This document shows, piece after piece, positions 20,318-32,233 of a DNA stretch of 64,000 nt; position 1 is the first letter of the stretch, and every line of letters starts with the position of its first letter. Origin of the DNA: Hysterangium stoloniferum (Eukaryota > Basidiomycota > Agaricomycetes > Hysterangiales > Hysterangiaceae); the NCBI GenBank assembly GCA_015178975.1, contig WHVD01000057.1:62001-126000 (forward strand), written 5' to 3'. A program made the position numbers and the translations under genes. The notes under the pieces were generated by a model. It made no database searches. It saw nothing but the letters and a program-made list of their open reading frames with translations, and was not told where the DNA came from.

Positions 20318-21575
20318 TGTAAGGTATCTGGCTATTTACTCTCTCAAATAGTTAACAAACGATGACACAGCAAGGGATTCAAGAAATAAACAAATAAAGG
20401 TCCAGTAATTTAAGTACTGATAGATTAATTAGCTACGCTATTAAGCTTAAACAACTAAAGTCAATATTTGTTTGGTCTCTTGACAAATTCAGATCAACTT
20501 GTAGTGACATGCTCTACGAAGGTTAAGTTCTCCTTGAGAATAAAGGTTCGGGAGCTGAATGTATGCACAATAAGTTGGCGGAAACTTGTCGTAAGCCTTC
20601 GCTTTCTTGTAGCCTTTTAGTTTACTATTTATAAAGATTTAACAAGCTGTTAAATAATATATAAATAGAGAGATCGTCCGAGAGTCAAATATCCAAGTGT
20701 TTGTTTAAAGATCGATTAACTGTGCTGTTAAAATGGGCTCTTGAATAACCTAAACAGGCAGGGATTTCAGTAATGAGAATTTAGATTTACTTAGGTGATT
20801 AGTAAGCCTAAAGGTTTTCCGGGAAGCTGAGGGAACTTAGATGAATTAGCTAAGTTCAAGAGAAAGAGTTCAAAATGCTGCAAGTGTAGGTGCTTGCAGT
20901 TAGATATCAGACTAAGGCTATTTTTGTCCTTAGGATGATTAGATAAGCTTTGAGCTGGTGCTGTTGATAGTAGTAAAGTAGATTATTTTATTCAGTGATT
21001 TAGGCCTCCTTTTATACATGTAGAGATTTTTGCTTAATAATATCTAATTAACTAATTAGGAAATTATTAGAAGCTTCTAAAAGTTTCTATAATTCCGCTA
21101 TGATGTCATAGCTATCACCCGACTTGAAGATCCGAACCGAAGATCCGAACCGGTCGAGTCAGAGAATAAACCTGGGATGGCCGAGGGTGGAAGCAAAATA
21201 AGCTGTGGCGCTGAAACAGAAATAAACGCGGCCGGGCAGCTGCGAAAACTACTCACAATGATCTGTAAACATGTCGTCACGTCGTCATCACGTGATGTCA
21301 CATGATTGCGCGAGAATAATGCACATATATGTACTAATATAATATAATAAAAACCCGGTCTCTCGAAATTAGATAACCCGGCTTTATTATATTTATATTT
21401 CGACTGCTCTAGGCTTCGATTACATAATATGATGTCATTCGAAGCTTTGAGTATTCGAAGTTAAAAGGAAACCTAATTCTTTAAATAATGAACAAAATAA
21501 AATAGAATAAAATAAAATAAATAAATTCCCAGAAAATTAAGGGTAATTTCATGAAAATATACTAGATACATCACA
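20318..21575 (-). mobile_element. E2: family E solo LTR, inverted relative to E1
   Basis: 1258 bp, + strand TGTAAGGTATC..GATACATCACA, with perfect TSD CAAGT at 20313-20317 and 21576-21580. It is colinear with E1 over its full length. E1 and E2, about 2.5 kb apart in opposite orientation, form a long inverted repeat. Confidence 0.9.
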
Positions 21576-22076
21576 CAAGTATTCACTCATTGTTTATTGT
21601 ATTCCCATTTTGGAATACTCCCATTTCCATCTTATTGTGGTCTTAGTTTGTAGTACAATAACAAGAAAACTTATATTAGTCTTCACAAATTTGTACTTTA
21701 CTTTAGATCTGATATCGACTTAGTTTCTTATTCCCTCTTCCATCTTTCTGTATGCTCGATATTTGGAACTCTTTGGAACTCTGAATATCCATATTTTCCA
21801 GTGTAAGTCCCATCTTTGAAATTAAGGACTCCTGAGCATTTGCATAGAGGCACAGCACATAAGCTGAAGCCAATGTCCTGACCCTATGTTACAACTGTGT
21901 TGCAACCCAACGGTCTCTGATGATACTATCATCCACCTGCACTTCAAGTTACTGGCCAAGTCATTGTATCGGGAACTGTCAGTAATCTGACACTGATGTA
22001 TACCTCCATGGTGATCAAACCCCGTTTATGCCCCTGTCAAGTTATACTTGTACCATCTGGTTATGCTTTGATACAT

Positions 22077-22872
22077 TGTTACGACCGTGTCACAACCTGA
22101 TGGTCCCCAATGATACTATCATCTGCCTGCGCTTCAGGTTACTGGTCAAGTCATCATATCAGAAACTGTCGGTAACCCAACACTGACGTATACCTCCATG
22201 GCGATCAAACCCCGTTTATGCCCCTGTCAAGTTATACTTGTACCATCTGGTTATGCTTTGATATTCCCCCTTTTACTTATGATGATCCGTTCTACTCTAT
22301 GTTTCACCTATGCCTGTATATACTTGTAACCCTTGAACTATTTCCTTTTCTTGTAATTCCACTCTTGGTTAATCACGGCCTCCGATCTTATTGTAACCTT
22401 CCAGTTTCCAGTCAAGCTTATTTGTCAATAGTATTTCTGCTCTTCCCTTAGTTAGTAGTTTCTAGATGCCGATAGCTCATATATAAACCCACTGTAGTGT
22501 AGTTACTAGGCAATCAGAATATCGACTTAGAGATACCCCTCTAATCTCCAACTCCGTTATCTATTCATGACCACCACATTCCAACTCCATCCAATTTACA
22601 ATTCAACCTACATTTACAACTTCAACCTCTAATCTCTGACTCTCAGTCTCCAACTCTCAGTCTCCGACTCTCTGACCCAACCCTCGACTTATCCTTCAGT
22701 TTCTGATTGGTAGTTTACCGAGAGGTTTACTCGACAGGACTAGTTTCTGCCTGCCCAAAATTTAAGGACACCCGACAGTAACTTGCGAGGGTGCAGCACA
22801 TAAGCTGAAGCCAAGTCCTTCCGTTCAGTCCCCATCGGTCTACCAACATCAGTCAGTTTTCTGTTCTTAACA
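22077..22872 (+). mobile_element. B-in: family B solo LTR inside B-out
   Basis: It runs TGTTACGACCGTGTCACAACC..TGTTCTTAACA, 796 bp, with perfect TSD TACAT at 22072-22076 and 22873-22877. Its host belongs to the same family and orientation. Confidence 0.9.
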
Positions 22873-22992
22873 TACATCCCCTTTTATTATGTTGATCTGT
22901 TCTACTCTATGTTTCACATATGCCCATATATACTTGTAGCTCTTGTACAATTCCCTTTTCTCATAATCCCACTCTCAGATAATCACGGCCTC

Positions 22993-23377
22993 TGTTATGA
23001 CTGGAAATCCTGCCAGACTCTGGGTACTAACATATATGCACCCACACCCTATATGCACCAATTATCAGTTTACCGGAATACCTGCTGGACTCTGTACATC
23101 AGACCTGTCCACACTCGACCTTTGTTACTTCATGTATCAGTCACTGGAATACCCACCAGACTCCGACCCATCTATGTATCACTTGACCTCTGACTTATCT
23201 ATCTCAACTCCCCGACCTCTCGACCCACAAACCCCACCTGGACTCCCCAGGATTCCTGTCCACCTGTTTGAAATTGGACAAGATGACCTAGCAAGGGTGC
23301 AGCCTATAAGCTGAAGCCAAGTCCTACCAGCTTTCCCGTGGGTTTCTCTGGAAACCCTCCATGTACACACCTTAACA
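22993..23377 (+). mobile_element. A2: short, diverged family A solo LTR inside B-out
   Basis: It runs TGTTATGACTGGAAATCC..CACCTTAACA, 385 bp. TSD GCCTC (22988-22992) and GCCTT (23378-23382) differ at one base. It keeps the A hairpin (CAGC-CTATAA-GCTG) and the segment TGAAATTGGACAAGATGAC but lacks the central promoter part of full A copies. Confidence 0.8.
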
Positions 23378-24612
23378 GCCTTTGATCTTACCATAACCTT
23401 CCAGTTCCTAGTCAAGTTTATTTGTCATTAATTGGACATTCCCACTCTTATGTACCTAGTTAGTATTTTCAAGATGCTGATAATTAGTATTTAAGTCCTA
23501 CTGCAATGTAGCTACAAGTCAATCAGAATATCGACTCAGAATACTTGTATACCTCTCTCATAGTTCCACTCTAAGTATCCTGCTCCCACCTTTGCTTGCA
23601 CTCGCTCATTCTCAGTCTCCGACCTCACAACCCCCTACTGTCCTTCAGCTTCTGATCGGTGACTTACCAAGAGGACTATTTGACAGGATTAGTTTTCTGC
23701 CCGCCTGAAATTTAAGGACATCCAATGGTAACTTGTGAGGGCACAGTACATAAGCTGAAGCCAAGTCCTTCTGTTTGGTCCCCACTGGTCTACCAACTTC
23801 AGTCAATTTTCTGTTCTTAACACCCTATCTGATAGTTTCTGAGTTCCCAGTGACTTTCTGATAGTTCTGGAATAAGTTCTGACATGGCACTTAACAGACT
23901 GAAATACTAAGAGTTGTAAAGTAAGAGTTCATGCTTGCTGAAAACTTCTTTGAGGGTATTGAAAAGGGAGGAAAGGGACTGAGAACTAATAGGGGGTAAT
24001 CTACGTTGATTTTCAAACTGAAGAACTGTAGCATACATGAAGAAGATTTTATACTACAATGGGATGGATGACCAGAGGGCTGATCAAGGAAGTGAAAGGT
24101 GAAACAGATCATGAAAAGTCAATGACAAGGCAGGAAGACTAAATGTAGGATACTAAACAATACTAAAGGGGTCTGAGGTGGCAAGTGAGACCTGTGAAAG
24201 GAGATAGTGATGGGGGAGTGAATGGGATGGAGATGGAATGGAAAACTAAAAAGGTTAACTACTATAATGAAACAAGTGTCAGGGACACCACCAGTGGTGA
24301 TACTGTACCTTGAGTGGGGGTTCTGACAGTGAGTTGACAGAGGGTTTTGAGTCTAAAACAGGTTGTGGGGTCCAAAGCAATGGGATCTGGTATCAACTTA
24401 GTTTCTTATTCCTTCCTTCTTTCTGTATGCTCAATATTTGGAACTCTGTCTTCTGGTGTAAGTCCCTCCTCTGAAATTAAGGACATTCCAAGTGTTTGTG
24501 TAGGGGCACAGCACATAAGCTGAAGCCAATGTCCTGGCCCTATCTAGAAGTTTCCAAGTTCCTAGTCATTTCCTGGTAGTTCTGGAATAAGTTCCCGACA
24601 TGGCACTTAAGA

Positions 24613-27171
24613 AATGGCCAGACTGGGAATAAAACCAGGGCTTCCAGTTTGACTCACAAAAAAAAAAAAAAATTTTGCAAGCTCAATGGACTCCAATTTT
24701 GGGAAATATGTATTTGGTATTAAAATATATATACAAAACTACAAGGTGATTGGTCAACATTTGAAGGAGCTATGAAGTTCAGAATTTTCATGCAATATTT
24801 CTGGGCATTCTAGCGCGCGCCTTACATGATGGAAACAGGGATTTTTTGGATATACATTATTAATTTATTAGCGACCCACACATTTTAAGAAATGTTAGAC
24901 CAATCTATGACGGGGATCCATCAAGGCATGAGATATCTAAAGTTACAGCAGGAATGTTTTATTGATGGGGGCAGAATGTTCTAGTAGAGCGGTGGAAACA
25001 CCTTGGCGACCAGCAGCGTTAGTTGGTGCGGCCGGAAGGTGACCCGTTGCGACCAATATTAGGTTGTGCATAAAATTTAACCCATAGATATTCCTGGCGG
25101 GGATCTCACCCCGCAAAGGCTCGGGAGTACGGAGAGTGAGCTCGGTAAGTGGGTCAGAAAAGAGGATTAATAGCATCAAATCCACACTCAAACAAACCCA
25201 GGCCAAAAAATTTTCACTCCCCTTCTAAATCCCAACTTACCTCAGATCTGCAGGCGTATTCGAACCCGAGTCAAGTTGTGTACTGATCCCGCCTCATCAA
25301 TTTTTCCTGACCCCGGTTATTACTCTTGGGGCTCCATTTATTGGCCCTGTTCACAGTGCCTGATGATTGTGGAAGCGCATCATAAATCTGATCACGTTAC
25401 ATATAAATGGTCAACGGTTTACTCAGCGGTATGTATTGGCCTAGACTCGGAGGCGGTGGCCTCTGCGTGACCGGTGTGCAGAAAGATTTGCTGGCCTGAA
25501 TTTTGAAAGTACTTGTCTTTTAGTAAGAGAGCGAGGTACGCCAACGACTGCTATTGATATTTAACTTCGAGAACTCTGGGAGTCTGTTAGTATTGATCTG
25601 AAGATGATGGATCGAAGGTGACCTTGTACGTTAAATGGTGCCGATGCTTAGCTTTGCGGGACTCTGCCTCTGGTAGTCTATTCTCATTGATTGGCCTCGT
25701 GCTGGGAAGTATCACGCTTGCAAGAAGATCAACTGCTTGACATCAAGACTTGTGAACAGGGTTTGCTCGAGTATGCCGGTACTTCTGGGAAGCGCGATCC
25801 AAAGAAATACGTAAGTCCATCACGAGACTACCGAGGATAAATCATGCTAGCAGGTATGAGCTGCGGTAATTGAAAAGACACTTTTCAAATGGTCGTTCCG
25901 GCGAGTGGACAGACCCTCCTTATTATGCAGGCATGATATCGGTGGACATCGCTTGAATGTGCTTCTTGCCGGTCTGAAGAAAGAAGAAGTGCGTGTGAAT
26001 GGAGTTTTCGGATAAAAAAATAAGTATTTACTTCAATCCGTCATCGTTAAAAAGTTTGCACTATACGCGCTGTATACGCTATACATATACGGACATACCA
26101 TCCGGTTATGTATTCGAATTGAGAACACATGAGTCCCTTACTCCTACTTTGGGAGGAACAAGGATTGGCACTCGTCCGGGTAGAATGGCGATATCGCATG
26201 TGGTTGATCAAGAGGAGGATCAAATTTAGAGCAATCATAGGAGGAGTAATGGTCAAGGTGTTGGAGTTTGATTGAGAAATTTTCCAAGCTGTCAAGCAGG
26301 TCTAGTGACGTACGCCATTGACTTACCAGAACCGATGATTTAGATCACCGGATCCATCAAGTCCATCAAGGGGCGAACGCTGGCTAGATATAGCCACGAT
26401 TGTTTAATATGAAAGTGCCAGCGAATGGATAAGATTGTCTTGGGGAGGTCTCAGATCCGAGGCACTAAAATCGAGAGTCTATCGATCGTGCCCGCGCGAC
26501 TATTCCTCATTCATAGTTGAGAGGATCCATAAAAAAATGCTCGAGACTATACCGGAAACGGATATTTTTCTGCCAACGGGAACCGGTAGGAACAAGTGGG
26601 GAGAAACGGTGAATTGTGTTTAATTCGCATGCTGGTAGGTTCATGAATGTAAATAGAAGACAAGCTCATTGGTCAACGCATATGTACGGACAGTGACCAG
26701 CGTTTTCGGTGTGAAGCGAGCGGGAGAAGGTGGCGACGGTGCAAAGCGAAATGAAGCATAATATAAAAATACATTCATATGTATACCCGCCAACACTCCT
26801 TATACCCAGCTCTCTTGGAGGGTGTGAGAGTGCTGGTAGCCGTTGTAAGTAGCGATCCAGGTGATAGCTAATGGTAATCACAAGACAGCCATCTAGATAA
26901 ATATTAAAAATACTCATAAAGCACGGAAGCTTCGGGTTCAAGCCGATCGTTCGACCACCTGAGCTCGTCGCTGAAACATCGACACGGCGTCCCCTGCCAG
27001 CTCCTGCCAGCTCCTACCTCCATCCACACTGCTAGTCCCACTGAGCATCAACAATTCACACATCATATCATCGGATCATAGTCGCTCCTTAACCTCGTCT
27101 TACTGCATCTGAGCTTCACCTCGGATTTTTCTTCCAATCATCTCCGTCTTCGACCACGACGACGGAATGGG
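24613..27171. other. Intergenic, no recognisable gene
   Basis: After the D1 TSD there is an A15 tract at about 24659 and then CpG-containing, unique-looking sequence. Short ORFs on both strands lack recognisable motifs or a splice pattern. The last 150 bp before 27172 are CT-rich, as expected for a basidiomycete promoter and 5' leader. Confidence 0.5.
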
Positions 27172-29461
27172 ATGGGTTTCTTTTCATCCAGAAAGGCAGA
27201 ACCCACTCCTCTCACTCCAGCAGAGCAGGCGTCTTCAGTCAAGGTCATCCGATCCAGATTCGTGCGTATTCAACACTCGTGTCTTTGCCAAGCCCTGAAT
27301 TTCTCATCATGTCTCGACGGCTTAATATAGTACGGAAAGAGCAAGACAAATTCTATCAATAGGAATGGAGTATCGTCTAGCCCAAGTCTGCTTCTTCAGC
27401 AAACGTCCCAATCATCGTCAGCGCAGCCCCGAAGAGACCCCGTCCAACACAGCAATCCAATCGGACACCCACGGCAGGTGTCTACAGATGCTCTCACGTA
27501 TGCGTTGGCACCTCTCTTGACAGTCATCATCTAATTATGTGCCATCTTCTCCTTTTTCACCATTAGCATGAGTTTAGCAGAGAGGCTTAATGACCTCGCC
27601 GTTGCCAATGCGGACGGCCTTCTTGAGTGAGTACAGGTACTATTCGCTGTTGTTCTCCATCTGACACTCGATAGTGACGAGGAGTACCGCTTACTCCGCC
27701 AAAATATCTTTGAACGCTATGCTGCTGGTCCAGATCTACCTAATGAGAGCCCCGTCATTCCTAGAATGAGAGGGAATTCTATTCGCGGTATGTTTACCTC
27801 GCAGCAGACTGGATTACCCTCACTCCATCCTAGTAGATCCTCCACGCCGTACACCGTCAATCGACTCTCAACGTTCCGTAACTACAGCTATTTCCTCTCT
27901 TTTCCGTCGCGCAACAGGACGCTCTAGCAGCTCTATCACATCACCTTCTGCCTCTGTTACTGGTTCCAAGTTTTCTCTCGATCAACAAACGAGCCTAGCC
28001 GAATATGATACCTCCTCCATCTATTCCCGTCCTTCCGTCTCTTCCAATCACCCCTATTATCACAGTGTATCCCGTCGACCATCAAATGATTCCTTAATGA
28101 GCTCGTCTCAGGCAGGTTCGGTATCGGGTTCCGTCAACCATGATATCCGGAGTCTAATATCCCGTAAGCGGTCCCTTGGTCTTAATTACGCCGCTTCTAT
28201 ATCTTCTCGAGTAACCACTCGTTCTACGAAACCACCATCATCCTTCCATCTTCGCCATCATCCCACGTTTCCGCAGCTTCCCCTACGGAGCCACGAGGGA
28301 GATGACGACGACGACACCCAGAAGACGGCTGCTGAGCTTCGTGCGGAGATTGCAAATGTCGAGAGTGAGGGGCGTAAGCTCCTCGATGCCTTCAATGGCC
28401 TTGAGCTCACTACATTGACTAAGTCCCGGCCGGGAGTAGGCATGGGTATCATAGGACGACTCAATCTCTATCCCGAGGAGCAACGCTTCGTCCCCGCCGC
28501 GCACAGTGAGGAACCATCGTCGGTACTTGGTTCATCCTATACCTCGATACCTGACCGGACACAGTCAATCCCTCTCGTTGCACAGCCCGTCAGTCTCAAA
28601 CGGAAGCCATCCGTGGTCACCACCATTGCTGGGACATTCAAATCGTCCACGTCCGGCGGGTTCAAGTCCTCTTCCAGCACGTCTGCGTCTGCTTCCGCTT
28701 CGGTCTCCACCTCCGCATCTATATCCACATCTAATATGTATCTGTCATCACCACCATCATCGCTATATGGCTCCCGATCATCACCCAACCTGAACTCCGC
28801 TTCATCACTTTCGTCATCGCCGGCGGTGCCTGCCCTACCCATAGCGACGCCAGGCAAGAAACGGCCCTCTATCCTCCGACCCTCAAGGCGTCCTGTTGTC
28901 CTGCCACCAGCCCTGGCCGCCGCCGTCTCCACCGGCACCAGCACTGCCTCTAGAGCCCCTCCTCCCAACCCCCCCACTATCTCTCTTTCCAAGCACTCTC
29001 CCACCTCTCCTTCCAAGCACTCTCCCACCTCTCCTTCCAAGCACTCTCCCATCTCCCCTTCCAAGCACTCTCCCACCTCTCCTTCCAAGCACTTTCTCAC
29101 CTCTCCTTCCAAGCACTCTCTTACCTCTCCTTCCAAGCACTCTCTCACCTCCCCTTCCAAACTTTCTCTCACCTCTCCCTCCTCCAAGCCCCCCATCGTC
29201 TCCAAAGGACCTCCAGCCTTCCTAGATACATCATCAACCTCTCCGCCAAGCCACCACCTCCTCTCCGCCACGAAGCCCTCGCTCCCCCTCTCTCCCACGA
29301 AACGTTCCGTCCCTGATCCCGGCCTTCACATCCTAGAAGTAGAGTTGGAGGAGGTCCGACGACGGCGCACGGAGATGGCGTTGAGGTATGAGCGGCGGTT
29401 GGACTTTTTGAGGGCCAAGTTGAAGAGTGCGGAGATTAGGGAGAAGCTGAGTCGGCGGTAG
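27172..29461 (+). CDS. Conserved fungal Ser/Pro-rich protein, function unknown
   Basis: Five exons: 27172-27261, 27331-27497, 27567-27626, 27675-27787 and 27834-29461. All introns are GT..AG and phases agree; 685 aa. It starts MGFFSSRKAEPTPLTPAEQ. Residues about 86-120 (MSLAERLNDLAVANADGLL, DDEEYRLLRQNIFERY) form a SHOCT-like two-helix motif I know from uncharacterised basidiomycete proteins. A long Ser/Thr/Pro-rich, probably disordered centre follows, with an octapeptide repeat (SKHSPTSP) at about residues 525-595 and a C-terminal coiled coil (VELEEVRRRRTEMALRYERR). No membrane segment or enzyme motif is seen. The next gene is 830 bp downstream in the same direction. Confidence 0.75.
28980..29180 (+). 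repeat. 24-bp in-frame coding repeat
   Basis: About eight units of CTCTCCCACCTCTCC plus TTCCAAGCA encode SKHSPTSP. Because 24 is a multiple of three, copy-number changes keep the frame. A 253-aa minus-strand ORF across it is a shadow. Confidence 0.8.
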
Positions 29462-30292
29462 CGAGTGGGGGGTAGTAGAAATGTAAAGGTTGAGGTTGAG
29501 GTGGAATCTTTTTTTTTTTTTCTTTTGCTGCTATGATTATATATGTCCATTTCTTTCGATCTACTCCGGATCCTTACTTGTTTCTTGCTTCAACCCTTTG
29601 TTTTCTTTTTGCTTTTTCTTGTTCATATGTCATATGGAGTGTACGATTGATTGGATATTATTATGCTGTGGTTTACTACATGACCATGCAGAAGCGCATT
29701 GCATTGTTGTCAACGGAGTGTATCGAGGTTGCTACCAACCAGAAGGCCTTTGATGTTACGGCATACTCTCACGACGAAGTTTTTACGTCATGCATGGATA
29801 GTTTTCCTTTTTCTGAGAGACTACGCTCAAGATTTACAATTAATATTAATACCCAGTCCGCAGGCAGCAGCTCAGCACCCCCTTAGTATTTATTTCAATG
29901 CGCGTCTTGTCAATTTAGAATCGACGCAGTTCCTCTTATAACTTCCTTCTGATAACCCGACTATTTTTGCTGCGGCCGCAGCTCCAGACCTACAAAGCGC
30001 ACCAGCTTGAGTGCTAAATGAATTTCTGTGGTATGGTGTTAACTATGTGTATAGTACGTGGTACGAGTAAGACGAGTATAGTTAATTGCGACGCAAGCGA
30101 GTGCATCGCCGGATATGGCAGAAAGATTACTAAGCTTACCAGTGAAAGGCCAGGGGCAACAGAAGTTTAGATAACCCACCAGTGACATGCATAGCCTTCG
30201 TTCTAATGTCAAATTGTAAATGAGCTGTAGTTATTTCCCATAGCGCCTAAGCTCAACGTCCCGTCCTTCTACTGCAACGCCAACTTGCCGTC
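29462..30292. other. Intergenic region, no gene seen
   Basis: A T13 tract lies at about 29509. The rest holds the 3' end of the upstream gene and the promoter of the gene at 30293. Overlapping + ORFs of 80-117 codons here look incidental. Confidence 0.5.
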
Positions 30293-31845
30293 ATGGATGC
30301 TGAAGGACTAGACGTTCCCCCGCCTCCTTACGTCGAGTTCTCACCAGATGAGATCTACGACTCGTACAGTAGTCTGACTCAAGAGTCTGCTGTAGAACTT
30401 GAACCTCCCGCAAGAACCATTTCACCGCACCAAAGTCGTCAACCATCAACCAGCGAATATACACCGATAGTGTATGATGTCGAAGACACACAGAAGTTCT
30501 ATGGATCGTATGTAGTATATATATCATAGGGTCAAACGTCGCGAAATGATGCCACAGGCTTATTGATGAAAATGGGCACCCCTCTAAAATTATGTGCAGG
30601 ATGTCTGACGCGCTATTCTTCTACGTGAATAATAATTGTCCAAGGACTGATTTGAGGGGAACCCAGTTCATTGAGCCGTCGAAACTTCTCTGGCTTGTTA
30701 CGGCACCCGAAAACGACGTGTTTGACCTGGTTAGTTTGTTTACATCTACGTCGGCCTCGGTTGCCATGTCGTTGCCTGTGGTATTGAAGTTATTTTTGCA
30801 GGGCCCAAACGCCGTAAGAAATCTCTCGATGATATACGATGCAGCATCTATACCCTATTCTGTGAGCCAACTATCTTGTTTCAGTAAGATTATCAACTGA
30901 TTTCTGCGCTAGCTCAATACCTCCAGACTACCCGTCTTGGATAGACGAGGATTTTTTCACTGGACAACATTTGAAGTACGCGCCAACCCCGATGAATCCC
31001 ACCCTGTACGTCCACTCCGCCAACACTTGTGATTCTGTATACGTGATATAACGTGTTCACCGTCCCTATGGCAGTTCTGGAACAAAATGATGAACATCTT
31101 CAAACTAGTTGATCCCCTTACTAACATCGCATTCCCCACTCCCCTCGTGCGCTCCAATTTCCCTGCGGCTTCGGTGCCTGCTCTGGACAATTTGCGCAAG
31201 GCGTGGCAAAGAATTGCGGCTTTCCAGACTCAGCACCGGCAAAGATCACTCAATGCGCAAACCTCTTTTGTAGCGGAACCACAGGGTATAGTATCGGGCG
31301 AAGGGCAGGAATGGCATATGGACGATACCCAAAAGGCACTAAACAGACTGGCATTGAGAAAGGAGCATCGCCAGCAGGTTCGGAAGGCTCTTCAAGCAGG
31401 CTCGGTCGGACGGCCGCGAGGCCAAGTGATGTCAGAAGCTTCTGCGGCGCAACCAACGCCACGTCCTTCACACCCCCCGCCAATTCCACAGAGCTCACGG
31501 CCCCTCCAACGAAGATCCGCGATCCTCCGACCATTTTTAGAGGAATTACAATCCCACGTGTATCCCCCCTCGTCGCCCTCGGCCTCCCCGCCGCCCCAGT
31601 CGCTAGATCCACAGTCGCAAGGGTCCCCCTCCCCAAGTCGGTTGGGTCAACTGCGGCCGCGTGAGATCAGGAAGGCAGTCAAGCACGAACTCTTGCGACA
31701 ATTTGGAGGACTCACACTTCAGCCGAGTCCCCTTTCGGGTCCAGGCGGGTCTGCCTCACCGCAATACACTTCAAACCGGGATGGAGCCACGCCGCTGGAT
31801 CCTTCTCCAAACGAATGGCAGCGCAGACGAAGTACGGGAGCATAG
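30293..31845 (+). CDS. DUF7514-like basidiomycete protein, function unknown
   Basis: Five exons give continuous phases: 30293-30507, 30558-30729, 30802-30861, 30913-31005 and 31075-31845; 436 aa. Residues 69-240 resemble DUF7514: FYGSLIDENGHPSKIMCRMS, then PSKLLWLVTAPEND, LPVLDRRGFFHWTTFEV with PDESHP, and AFPTPLVRSNFP. I know that domain as uncharacterised in fungi, and the match is from memory of its pattern only. The C-terminal half is Pro/Ser/Gln-rich with basic helices and is probably disordered. It converges on the F-box gene, 388 bp away. Confidence 0.65.
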
Positions 31846-32233
31846 GTACTGTTTAGCGGTGGAGCGGTTGGACACTTTTTGCACGGGCACTATGATTGTT
31901 ATATTACTATGTACAGTTTCTTGTAGTTTAAGTGTGACGGTCCCTTTCTTGATGTACATGTTAATACTAACTTTTTCATCATGCCGCTATGGATTGTAGG
32001 GACACTCGACGGCTGGTCACTTGGTGTGATCAGCAAATATATTCTAACTGGTATGTGTGACATCCCGCCGGCGATGTATCACCTCTTCAGAACCGGATTA
32101 TCGCGAAAGCTGCACAATAACAAATTCACTCTGGGCGTACGCAACATCTGTATTTGGGTATGTCGAGAATTAGTACATTAAGTAAAAATGAGTTCAGCCC
32201 GGTGGATCGGTCGGTCTCTTAAAGCGTCCCTCA

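Larger units (their letters stand above)
21887..23822 (+). mobile_element. B-out: family B solo LTR inside D2
   Basis: It runs TGTTACAACTGTGTTGC..TGTTCTTAACA with perfect TSD CCCTA at 21882-21886 and 23823-23827. It carries B-in and A2. Compared with B1, most CpG sites are TpG or CpA. Confidence 0.85.
20138..23896 (+). mobile_element. D2: family D solo LTR inside C2
   Basis: It runs TGTTATGACCCATTCTTGG..GGCACTTAACA. TSD GACTA (20133-20137) and GACTG (23897-23901) differ at one base. It holds E2 and B-out. The hairpin CAGC-ACATAA-GCTG is near 21854-21867. Confidence 0.85.
19879..24387 (-). mobile_element. C2: family C solo LTR, right end deleted
   Basis: The + strand begins TGTTAAGATCTAAGC and stops at GGGATC; the expected CTAACA end and the second TSD are missing. 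The D1 sequence resumes at TGGTATCAACTTAG, where the intact D copy has GATCTGATATCGAC. The loss therefore fits a deletion between two GATC motifs. The hairpin CAAC-ACATAA-GTTG (minus) is near 20020-20035. Confidence 0.8.
18769..24612 (+). mobile_element. D1: outer family D solo LTR holding a five-level nest
   Basis: It runs TGTTATG [A-b] ACCCATTCCTGG..GGCACTTAAGA, with perfect TSD AATGG at 18764-18768 and 24613-24617. Its own sequence is 18769-18775, 19619-19878 and 24388-24612. The hairpin CAGC-ACATAA-GCTG is at 24509-24522. Passengers are A-b and C2; C2 holds D2, D2 holds E2 and B-out, and B-out holds B-in and A2. CpG is strongly depleted. Confidence 0.85.

Noticed and set aside
25245-25275. 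tRNA-like T-arm (GGTTCGAA on the minus strand)
   Set aside because: No matching stem, D-arm or anticodon arm could be drawn around it.
26920-26960. GGTTCAAGCC, tRNA B-box-like
   Set aside because: No A-box at the expected distance and no cloverleaf.
28537-29298. 253-aa minus-strand ORF rich in Gly and Glu
   Set aside because: Antisense shadow of the Ser/Pro-rich gene; its repeats mirror the SKHSPTSP units.
31203-31664. 153-aa + ORF and 128-aa minus ORF
   Set aside because: They overlap exon 5 of the DUF7514-like gene in other frames.
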